A DNA stretch of 64,000 bases from Paramacrobiotus metropolitanus (taxonomy: Eukaryota > Tardigrada > Eutardigrada > Parachela > Macrobiotidae). Of the stretch, positions 36,601 through 46,493 are shown in pieces. The notes under the pieces are model-generated. The model was not told where the DNA came from. It saw nothing but the letters and a program-made list of their open reading frames with translations, and searched no databases. A program made the translations under genes and the position numbers. The first letter of the stretch is position 1; the number at the start of each line of letters is the position of its first letter. The stretch covers positions 372,001-436,000 of the forward strand of contig NW_026570246.1 in NCBI RefSeq assembly GCF_019649055.1, written 5' to 3'.

Positions 36601-39600
36601 TCGCTACCGGTAAGATCAACATAGCACCGTCAAAACGGCGCTGTGTGCATTTTCCGAACTGTTGTGCGACTTGAAATACGTATCGCATGTGGCTTTTATC
36701 AACATTAGACGCGAGAAATGCCGCCGCGGTAGCGATTACCCGGGTGACGGTAGAAGTTAGTCCTTGTGGTGGTCAAACAACACCGCCTTCCATATTTGCC
36801 ACCACTCCCGAACAGTTAATTGGATTTAACCAAGCAGCATACGCTTTCACTACCACTTGCCAAGTTCCCGCGAACCAGATTATCGGAAATGTTCAGGTAG
36901 AGCGCGGAGGCAGTGTTGCTGAACTCTGTATTTCATAAACAAAGATTGCATATGCCTTGCACAAAGATTGCATATGCTTTTCTGATAAATAAGTAACTTC
37001 AGATAAATAACTTTTTTCTGATATTTCAAGCAGCTGCAAATCTACTGCAGTTTTAATTTTTACTAGGAAAGCGAAAAGTGCAAGCTGAAAATATGTATAA
37101 TAATAAGCAAAAGATTTGCAATCGGTTTAGGGTCATTTGGTTACTATAATGTACATTTTAGGGATACGGAACTGGAATTCGGTACAGTCTAACCGGCACA
37201 AACACCTTTACTATCTCGCCGACGGGTCAGATTAGTACCTTGGGGCCATTGCAAGGGCCACAGGTAATACCATTCCAAGCCACAGTCAGCGCTCCGGATG
37301 GCACATCCTTCAGCGTTACCGTTAACATTTCCATTCCGCCTTGTCTTGGTCCGACACTGCCGCCGCTGGTGACACCGGGTCAACTGGTTTCCACTCCGAC
37401 ACCCAACGCTGCGCCATACTTTACCAATCCCACATATACTTTCACGATGGTGTGCAATAGTCAGCCGGGAACATCAATTGGATCAGTTTATGTAAGTTTT
37501 TGTATTTATTGTTTTGCCTGTAGACATTTCACTAATATTCGTTGATGTGTTTTGTAGGCCATCGATGATAGCTCACAAGTCGTATATTCTGTTCAATCGC
37601 CAAGGTAAGAGTATTATGGTATTTAAAGTAGCAGCTGACTACAAAAACAAGAATAGCCATAAAGCGTGCTATCGCATCTTCGGTAAAATTATTAAAGTCT
37701 CTAACGCATAAATTGAAGCGCAAGAAGTGATCGCATAAACTGAGATCTGCAGCTCTAGTACACGTATCAGGAGAAACTGAGATTGATTTAGCAACCGTGC
37801 AATAAATAACTGAATTGGTTGGAAGAAGTGTAGCGATTATATTAAATTATAGTTTCACCATTAACCGATCGTCTGGTGAAATATTCACATCTTCCCCGAT
37901 TACATCCAACACGCCCATTACGTTCACGGTTACAGCGTCGGATAACCAAGGACTGTAAGTTTAGTATACCGTACGATAAACCCAATAGAAAGTGGCCAGA
38001 GCTCTTGAGAAATCTTAATTCGTCTGCAGAACTGGTCAAGCCAGCGTGACAGTTTCCGTAAATGGATGCGGCGTACCAACACCGAGTGTGCCAGTGATCA
38101 ATCAACCAACCGCGATTACTGTCAGTGTGTGTGATCCAGCGACGAACATGGTCGTGCCGGGTATGGCGTTAGGATTTGTATCGGCATCCAGTCCTTCCGC
38201 TGGCAATGGACCAGCAGGTGGACTCCAGTTTACAATATTAAATGACCGGAGATTTTCTGTGAATTCCGCTACGGGACAGATTTCGGCTGCGGCCACCTTA
38301 GGTACAATGTTTTGTTTGTTGGTACTTCTACTATGCACAAATAAAATAGCAGATTTCAAAACTGACCGTAATTCGTTTTACAGTAACTAACATCTTACGT
38401 CATGAACGTTTATAAACACTCAATTAAATGTACTCGTAAAAAGGTATCTTAATATTACTCACCCTAACTGTGTATGTAATATTGTTTTGTGGTATGAATG
38501 GAATTGTGGTGCCACGACCTTATATATAGTGCTGAGTGCATAATAGTAAACAGCCCATTTTGTTGTTGCAGACAGTGGTAGTTATTTGTTCCAAGTGCAA
38601 GTGGTTGATCCGCGATTACCCCAACGTAAGACTATGGCTGACATTGTTATTTGACTTATTTCTATAAAAATTTGGCTGCCATTCTAACACTTTCATGCTT
38701 CGTTTAATTCCAGTGAGCAGCAGCGCCACGTTCACTGTTATTGGTAAGCTGCGTTTTTACTTATACAGTTTGCTCATTTGCCCGTACCCATTATACAGTA
38801 CTCTAATTTTTAGTCGATTGCACTTCGATAACCTACCGACCATGCAATCCGGCATCCGTGGAAGCGACTGTCAGCGAAGGGTAACTTTGAGCTTCCACTA
38901 TTTGTAAAGGTCATCGCTGCAGCTAAATAAACTTGTTTGTTGAAGGGCTGCGGTTGGAGTAACCGTGATCACTCTGTCTGTAAGTGTTCGCGGAGCAAAA
39001 AACATGATTATGATGATTATCTCGAAAATGGCTACGTGCAATAAACAAACAAACCTTTCTCTTACACATGAAGCACATTCGTTGGGAAAGTGAAATCGTC
39101 CTGCTTGAAAATAAAATGTATTGGTTATAGGGGAATAACGTAGCGCCCGTTAACAATCGTCCCTATTCCTCTCCGTACACCTCCTCATCGTCTTCCTATT
39201 ACAACAACATCCCCACCTATTATTCTCAGCAAGCCTCTTTCCCCAGCGAGCAATATGCCATCCCTCCAACAGCTTACTACGGGAATTATCCTAGTGCCGG
39301 TGGATTAGGAGGTAATTCCAACAGCTTGTCGGACCAGTATGCATCGTTGGGCGGATCCGGTCGTGGCTATCGCGCATTACCCATGCTGCGGCGGGCTGCT
39401 CCGCCTCGGATGGTTTTCCGCGAACGACGCCAAACGGGAGGCAGTCTCTTAGCCTCACTTCAGTCGCCCGTGGGCTCGGCATTTGCCGGAAATGGAATGG
39501 GTGGAAGCACCGGTGTCCAGGGATGGAGTATTCTGCAAGCCAGTGTGCCGGGTCAATTTCGAGTCGACGCAAATTCGTAAGAGCATACTCTACCAGTAGT

Positions 39601-40848
39601 TACACTTGCATTCTACTTCGGCTGCATTGTTTTCTGATTTAAAAATCTAAATTCTACTTATGTATATGCAGATAAAATATCTGCAGATAAAATATCTGTT
39701 AGCACAGCGTTAACTTTGAGTGTGCGTATCGAATTGATTTATAATTATTATACCGTATACCGGCATGTACCGGGCATTCCCCTTTTCTTAGAAGACAGCA
39801 CACTATTCTATAAGCGTACAATATTGTGTAAGCGATAATTATACAGATCCTTTCATTCTATGTTCTCTGTACAGTAAGTACTGCATTTCAGATAATTTTC
39901 GATTTGGTCTGCTTTTGTGAATATGATTGCAAAGGATTATGACTGCATTATGAATTGCTGCCTGAAAGTTCTGTGTATTCATATTTATCCTTGTAGTGGA
40001 CGTGTTTATGTTGCCCAGCCACTCGACCGGGAACGAACGGACAGTTACGTGCTACGAGTGCGCAATTCCTACGGAAACCAAGCGTGCGTCACACGGGTGG
40101 GAATCGATGTGCTGGACGTTAACGATAATGCGCCTATTTTTAATAATGCAACATACGCCTTCACTGCCCCTTGTGGAACTTCCAGCGCTTTAATTGGAGT
40201 CGTTACGGTAAAAATTCTTAAAGTACTCGTATAATTGATGTCTCCACGGAGCATTTTTCTTGCGAGATCCAGATCCAGAAATATACTTTTACATGATCTC
40301 GTGTGTGTATAGGCAAGAGATGCGGATAGCGGGTTACGCGGTTTTGTCACATATTCGATACTGAATTCGGATAACAGGTTTGTTCGTAAAATGAACGATA
40401 AGAAATCCAAACCAATGAATTCTTGTGCAATGTACATATAATGATTATTTGTTTGTGTGCAGCGTTTTTACGATTGACACATTCAGTGGCGAAATTCGAT
40501 CGAGGACATCAATCGGCGCTGGAGCATTACCGCAATCATTGACGGTAAATTTTGCACGAACTGCCTAAAATTTTATGGAAACCAGTATTTGGCTACTAGT
40601 GCACTTTACTACTACTAGTTTACTACTACTTCTAGTTTACGCCGTTTTGCATTCATCTGCATTTATTTGCCATGACACGATGTAGCCGCTTAATTTTTTA
40701 CGCGAAATATAGTACATTGGATTTTACTAAGTAGTGCTCCGGTCATATTTTCATTGTTTTCTGCGCACAGATACAAGCGGATAACCCCACAACACCTTCG
40801 CGCTCAACAACCACCACCGCGACAGTAAATCCCGGTGCGGGCTGCTAA
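24654..40848 (+). CDS. Giant secreted cadherin-repeat-like protein with Pro/Thr-rich linkers (~58 exons, ~2,790 aa)
   Basis: Exon 1 (24654-24725) encodes a hydrophobic leader, SIILLSHIFTAVFLISK. About 57 further exons follow to the TAA ending at 40848, nearly all joined by GT-AG introns of agreeing phase. The product is a string of about 21 cadherin-like modules. Each usually has a strand AQYSQPQQLVYNLINTK, then FxVDNxGQIxNTVxLxGA, then SASAQIxVNVAAC, a Pro/Thr linker, and FxQxxYxxxVxC...GTxTV. Two cysteines per module are conserved. Classical calcium motifs are mostly lost; LDRE and DVNDNAPIF occur only in the penultimate module (exon 39997-40207). No membrane segment follows: the protein ends TATVNPGAGC, so it looks extracellular, a matrix or cuticle candidate. 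Exons 33860-34045 and 35516-35713 each carry one extra base. The junction of 25288 with exon 5 (about 25396-26240) is unresolved. No specific orthologue was recognised. Confidence 0.85.
29202..34778 (+). repeat. Eight tandem three-exon cadherin-like modules
   Basis: Between these points the gene repeats one exon pattern: a short exon of 44-53 nt (phase 0 to 2, usually beginning GCx), a middle exon of 89-95 nt (2 to 1) and a long exon of 176-302 nt (1 to 0). Short exons start at 29202, 30003, 30638, 31518, 32178, 32729, 33521 and 34115. Total length of each triplet is a multiple of three, so whole modules can be added or lost without shifting the frame. The variable part is the Pro/Thr linker inside the long exon. 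Confidence 0.88.
34838..37491 (+). repeat. Duplicated two-module unit with intron-free and three-exon modules alternating
   Basis: Single-exon modules at 34838-35131, 36031-36345 and 37162-37491 resemble each other (GTNAFTISNTGEI, GTTNFTISQSGQI, GTNTFTISPTGQI). They alternate with three-exon modules at 35249-35713 and 36405-36896, whose short exons encode AQYSQPQNLVYNLVNAK and AQYSQPQNLVYSLFNSK and whose middle exons are both 89 nt. Confidence 0.82.
36939..36982 (+). repeat. 22-bp tandem duplication in a cadherin-gene intron
   Basis: ACAAAGATTGCATATGCCTT followed by GC, repeated once with slight changes. Confidence 0.8.
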
Positions 40849-41366
40849 AGTTCCTTCATGCATCTGACAAGAAATGCAACTAAGGAACTGACAACTGTGA
40901 TGCGCATGACTCTGCCCAGTGGCCGCTGTGTACAATATTTTGTCTGTTTTTGTAGCGATTGGCATGGTTTAAGGACTGCTTGTTAAATCGTCCATACAAT
41001 ACTGTGTATGTATGTGCGAATGCTGTTATGATCTCGTTTTGGGTTTTGGGAAAAATCGGGAGAAATGTGGGATAATTGGTTTCTGCGCTTACGTTTCATT
41101 CTCTCAGTGAATCAAGTATAAAACCAACCGATAAATCGTTCAATACTGCTGCGCAATCACTTTTATTAAATTTTAAGCACACATATTTTGGCACCGCCTT
41201 TAAAAAATTACTAAACGGCTGCCTTTATACGATTTAGAGCATTCTGCAAACAAATGCCGATATGTGCAAAAACTACTTTTTAAACGATACAATACAGATT
41301 CGCATTCAGATTTTCTACCACATGCAAGGTACAAGGTAAAAGTATAGCAGAATTAAAACTAAAAAT
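40849..41366. other. Convergent 3' flanks of the cadherin-like gene and the next gene
   Basis: The two genes end facing each other. I see no further coding or RNA feature. Confidence 0.5.
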
Positions 41367-42422
41367 TTACAAATTATATCCAAAGGGGTAACTGGGATCC
41401 ATAAGGGGAAACTGAGAATCAGCGGAATTTACCCCGGCGTAGCTGACCGGACCATAACCAGAGGCCATACCCATGCCCATGCTGCGGGCTTCGAATGGAT
41501 CTGCAAAGGACATAATATCCATATAAACAACAATGCAGTTTATACGAAATTTAGTTCCAAAAATGCACACGAAAATTACAAAACAAAAGCAAAAAATGAT
41601 CGAAATTCCAAACCATAAAAAACACACTGACTGGATAAAAATGATAATTATCATGAAATATCGAACGAGTCCTGAGTGAGGTCACTAACCTGCGAAGCTG
41701 GCCGCCTGATTACCGACATCGCCGTCCATAGCGTTGCTAGTGGAGATTCCGGCTGCCACGTTGGAAGGCAGGTAGGGCGACGCTAAAACTTCCCGCTTGC
41801 GACGGAACGCTCCCTGAGATGCGGAATTGGACACCGACTGGGAGCTGGGCATGTATCCTTGAGACATGCCACTGGCGACACCCATTGCCATACCGAAGGG
41901 ATCTGCAACAATATTGGCCAATGCGTACACTGTGCCGATGGCAAAATTGAAAAATGCGCGTAACCTTTATAATCACATTCGCGTCCTTCTGGTTTAAATA
42001 TTAAATGAATCAGTGTAATTGAAATCTGAATCTACAGGAATTATTTGTGCGAAAATTTATTTTGTAAGAGAGAATATTTATTGACTCAATAATCTTATCG
42101 CAGCTGGCAACTTACTGGTAAATGTCTGGCCGTTTGTCTGGGTTATTCCGCTGAGCGCGTTTCCAGCCGACAGTGCTGTGGCCGTGCCCGAGGCGGGTCG
42201 ATACATCATACTATATGGGGAAGCCATCGCGAAGCGTTTTCGGCGGTCACTGGCAACGGGAACAAACTCCGCGTCGTCCAGAGCAGGATCAAAGTCATCG
42301 TCCGCAGACTGCAGTGGACGATCTGCCTCCGGATCCGGAACTGGATTTCCTGAGCATCGATGGTTATGCAGGATGGCGAACAAAATCAAGCCGATGGCAA
42401 TGACTGACAACTGGTATGCCAT
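41367..42422 (-). CDS. Secreted precursor-like protein with two RRKR processing sites
   Basis: Exons 42116-42422, 41690-41902 and 41367-41500 join in phase to 217 residues. The N-terminus LSVIAIGLILFAILHNHRCSG is a signal peptide. An acidic stretch (DDDFDPALDDAEF) precedes SDRRKRFAMASPYSMMYRP, and a second site reads FRRKREVLASPYLPSN. Both putative furin-type sites are followed three residues on by ASPY. Exons 2 and 3 open with related Met/Gly/Ala/Ser-rich segments, PFGMAMGVASGM and PFEARSMGMGMASGYG. There are no cysteine pairs after the leader and no membrane segment. The family is not recognised. It could be a cuticle or matrix protein, or a precursor of secreted peptides. The gene is convergent with the cadherin-like gene. 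Confidence 0.8.
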
Positions 42423-43947
42423 AGTGGATCGTTCAGGGAAGAAAAATTAAAAATCAAAACATATGGGAGGACAAGGTCACCGAGCACAGATCTACTTGGA
42501 GGTTAAATTATCAGAATCCTCAAAATTTCCCGCTCAACAAGTCTGAAAATGAGCAAGCAAGATTTCCCATCAGGGCAATTTATTTTGACTACAGCCAGCG
42601 AGGAATAAGTACGTACTGGACACGCCACAATCGGTAATTACTAATTGGTGACTGCAATGACAGTGTCCAAACGTCAAAAACCGTATCATACATGTACGTG
42701 TGTACCGTGTACCGCAGTGCTTTGGCTCCTGGTTTAAATATTAACAACAGGTTTTATATGCTAAATGGTCAGTCAAATTGACCACGTACTGTACGTTGCT
42801 TTTTAAAGTTACCGCCCAAAATTTTTGTTCTCTAGTGGGCAGTAGTGGCTGCCCTTGATACTTGTATTTCTCCGTAAAACAGTAAGTAAGTGTGTCTTTC
42901 TTTTCTGTGAGTAAGGACTGAGCGAACGAAGGAAACAACAACGAAATTTCATAGAAATTCACCGAAATTAGGACTTCCTGTTTCACTTCGCAGTTCGCAC
43001 TAGAATCTTATACAAAACTACAGTATTCTTTTCAGCCACTTTGCGGTAATGATTTCATTGTCAGATCATACGTATATTTGCAGGAAGCATCTGTTGGAAT
43101 GCGAACAAACGGTACAATGGCAACAATAAGGTTTATCGTAGCAGCAAATGACGTACTGACAATGAAGTATGTAACTGAACAGATAGAATCCAGAAGACTA
43201 TACAAGCACGCGCTGGATTTTGGGAAGGCTTACTTCTGATTGTACAAAGGATTGTCACCAGTAAAACTGATTTGACTGAACCCGGAAACAATTAATACGT
43301 TATCCATAGCGCATTCAGTTATATTGTACCTAACCAATGGCACCAGCACAATAAGTGAGATCAATCTAATAACTCGACAGTCGACACAGTCTACAGTAAT
43401 TACAAACCGGAGAAACACAATTATATCCGGTAATAATAAGGACCGGTATGCGCAGAAGTCAGTATTAGTGCGCATGTCCCTTTAAAATATCTACATATTC
43501 ACAAAATTAATAAGAAGTACGAGTGCAAGTACGGAAAGTAATAACGATAATAATTTATTAATATTACGTAAAACTGCTTTGCATACGAAATTAGAAAGGG
43601 TGGGTATTCTAGGCCATTAATTTCTTCAATAAAAACGAAAAAGCCCTACTATATAAATAACAAGATAATGATACACAATAATATGATATAAATACTAATC
43701 TTAGTTTTAGTTTCTCTGTATGTTCGATTTAACATGTGAGCGCCTTGGCGTGAAAGTCTTTGTGAGGAAACTGCGGACTTTACGAGGGTACGCTCAATCC
43801 AGTCACACGCATCCCATCATAAATATCTATATCAGTTTTACCTTGTACAGTTTTATTTTTAATGCGGTGCGAAGTGCGAACGCAGCACTGTAAAACTGCA
43901 TTGTTTTGTACTGCTTCCGTGTAAGTATAGTACTCGGGGAATCAGGA
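42423..43947. other. Intergenic, divergent upstream regions
   Basis: Lies between the start codons of the secreted-precursor gene (minus) and the LINES homologue (plus), so both promoters should be here. A donor-like GTAAGT at about 43921, just before the LINES start codon, may belong to a 5'-UTR intron or be chance. No coding segment recognised. Confidence 0.45.
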
Positions 43948-45381
43948 ATGCTTCACGTGGAGTTGGTTAATTTGAGTAGCAAGATTTTGGACGGGAAACA
44001 GCTGGCAGCGCTGATTGATTATCCACTGAAATCCAACGATCCACTGCTGATTGATACATCCGCGCGCTGTCCCTGTGGTTCTCCGCATCCGCAAGCCTTG
44101 TTGTCCTTCCAATCTGTGGCGGCTTTCATCCTGAATCAGGTATCTCTTCCACAGCTTAATTCGGATGCTGTCCTGCAGTATTTATCGTTGTCCGTGCAGT
44201 TGTGCCACTTTGCGTGTTCCATACGGGAGAAACTCCGTCAAAGTGATTTGCACATACTTTCGATATTTTATACTCGCCTGTCTGTTTTATTCCTTCATAA
44301 ACAGCTCCCCTTGTGCACCGAGGAATTGTTTCAAGACTGTTTGATTCAGAATTTTGTTTTGTTCCCGAAAGAGATGACTGCTTTTGCGGCGAACTCTGAA
44401 GTGTCGCTGCGAGTTCGTCTGCAAGTTGCGGCGCGCTTCTTGCGCAACAATCCCTCCACTCCCTGCGAAGAACCTGTCCAATTATTGGCAAAAAAATTGC
44501 TAACCGAATCCCAGTGCGGGCTGGATACGAAATTGGCGTTCTTGGTAGCTGCGGCGGAAAATCAGCATCGAAACAGCCTGGCTGCGATTATCGATGCTCA
44601 CAGCGAGGAAAATGATGATTTTCTAGAAAAGTGCATCACAAGTGACGGTCCTTTGAGTTTTAACAGTTGCCTACTATTTTTGGACAAATTTTTGGATTAT
44701 GCGGGCGAAATGTATACGCTGAATAAAAACGTGGAATCTTTCACCGGAATTGCTTCATGGATTTCACAGCATTCTTCCATAATTTTTTCTCCAAAATCCA
44801 TTGAACTGGTTAAGCAGACGACGCTCGTTCCAGTGTCCAGCTGTGTTTGCGTGGAGATTCGGAAACTTGTCTCGGTGTTGCTCAAGGCGGTGTGTATCTG
44901 TGTGCGACAGATGGACAGAAAAGAAATCGGAGAAGACCTGATAAATCTGTGCAGTGCGTGTCCGGAGCATCCAAATGCGTCATTTCCATCGTTTCTGTGT
45001 ACCGTGTTCGCCCGTGATGACGAGGGGCTGTGCGAAAGCCTGTTGTGCATGCTGCATCTTCATGTTTTGCTCCCGGCCGATAAAAACATTCCCAGTCCGG
45101 AGTTGTGCTTCCAAGCTCTGTTGGCCATGGTTGCGGACGATCATTTTGTATTTGTCTCGTGGATTGTCGATAACCAGACGTGCTTTTTGGCATATCTCGT
45201 CCAGTATGTGAAATATCTCAACGAAAAGACGGTTTCCCAACGAGAAAAGGATGTGTTTGGGAAAATAATGCAGAGTTTGACTGCGCTGGCGGCGGATGGA
45301 AAAGTTCCGTTTGATGTTGAGCCCTTGACGCGCCGGTTGCGCCAAGTTCTACTTCAGTCGGAAAAGGAAGAACAAATTTAA
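43948..45381 (+). CDS. LINS1: LINES homologue (LINS1-like), intron-less
   Basis: A single uninterrupted frame of 477 codons from the ATG at 43948. The ATG is preferred over upstream non-ATG codons. The C-terminal third carries the Lines signature: DDEGLCESLLCMLHLHVLL, then LLAMVADDHFVFVSWIVDN and QTCFLAYLVQYVKYLNEK, matching the DHSVLLDFLIS/ETCFLEYFVRYLKLL block of vertebrate LINS1 and Drosophila lines. The N-terminal part is helical and poorly conserved, with Cys-rich ARCPCGSPH near residue 40. Drosophila lines acts in segment polarity downstream of or parallel to Wingless, and human LINS1 is linked to cognition; the molecular activity is unknown. Absence of introns contrasts with its neighbours. 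I rely on the C-terminal motif, so the family call is firm but function is not. Confidence 0.8.
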   Translation: MLHVELVNLSSKILDGKQLAALIDYPLKSNDPLLIDTSARCPCGSPHPQALLSFQSVAAFILNQVSLPQLNSDAVLQYLSLSVQLCHFACSIREKLRQSDLHILSIFYTRLSVLFLHKQLPLCTEELFQDCLIQNFVLFPKEMTAFAANSEVSLRVRLQVAARFLRNNPSTPCEEPVQLLAKKLLTESQCGLDTKLAFLVAAAENQHRNSLAAIIDAHSEENDDFLEKCITSDGPLSFNSCLLFLDKFLDYAGEMYTLNKNVESFTGIASWISQHSSIIFSPKSIELVKQTTLVPVSSCVCVEIRKLVSVLLKAVCICVRQMDRKEIGEDLINLCSACPEHPNASFPSFLCTVFARDDEGLCESLLCMLHLHVLLPADKNIPSPELCFQALLAMVADDHFVFVSWIVDNQTCFLAYLVQYVKYLNEKTVSQREKDVFGKIMQSLTALAADGKVPFDVEPLTRRLRQVLLQSEKEEQI

Positions 45382-46493
45382 AACTGCTACAATCCTGAAA
45401 TACTAAGTGTTTCCGGTATTTTTGTATATTTAGTAGTGACACTTTTATGTGGCGACAATGCTGTTGTTAGCAGGTGATTTTATTTTTGGAATGGTGTGAT
45501 ATCTATTACTGTAACAGTTTTTTAATTTTTGTTAACAAGTACAGTAGTGCCAAGTACAATCATCGCAGAAATGTCATGCCTGAAATTATGTAAATAAATA
45601 CTTAAGCGATTTGCTCTGTGCAGTGTGGAAGTTTGCTGATGTTTCCTTTGATAATGAATTTTTCTTTTGTACTTTTTTTGTTGCACTAATAAATCACTCG
45701 AAGGGAAATATGAAAACTGCAACAACATGGTTAATACTTAATACAACAAAAAGTTCTTATTGTTAACTGTCAGTTAAGAGATTGATTAACACAATTTAAA
45801 TTACAAAGTTCGAAAATTCATGATACGGTACAGTACTTACGTCTTACTGTACTTAATCAAATCCGGATGCTGCGAGTCGAACACGAAATCCGTGTCGAGT
45901 TGTTGCGTCAGTTATGAGGCCGCTTCATTTCTCTCTTTTGCTGCTATCAGTGCTATGTAGTTCGCGGAAAATTGCAAATTGTTTTTGCCACATGAAAGAA
46001 TTTGGCAAAAATCGTAATATCCTAAATGTTCATGGGTTTCGTTGCATTGATTAAAATATGTTTTGTTTTTACTGAAACAAATAATGAGATAATAATTAGT
46101 ATAAAGCGGTAAAACTGCGGTTTTGTGACACTTGCAGCCGGACGATTGATAATTTCACATTTGGAGCTTGATCTGCTACAGTGCTACCTGTAGCATGTGT
46201 ATGGCTAACGCCTGCCGCCTGGGCCATTATCGTTCCACTTGTTGATTTGCTTGGCAAATTGGTTATTATCATTTATCATCAAAGTAAGTCTTTTGTTTCT
46301 ATAATTCTAGAGAATTTTGAGCATATTGTAAATGTACATGCAGCGTTCCTTTGTAATCTGAGTAGATAATATAATAATATAACACATGGTTGTCGAATTT
46401 GAATGACTGGTGTCAGCAATGTGCGCGAACGATGTGCCTGATCTTTACTGAATTGTGTTGTAGGTCCATTAATTTATATTTTCTCCTGTAAAA
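45382..46493. other. Intergenic, nothing recognised
   Basis: AT-rich. An acceptor-like TTGTAG at about 46463, just upstream of the CenH3 start, may end a 5'-UTR intron. No coding segment recognised. Confidence 0.4.
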
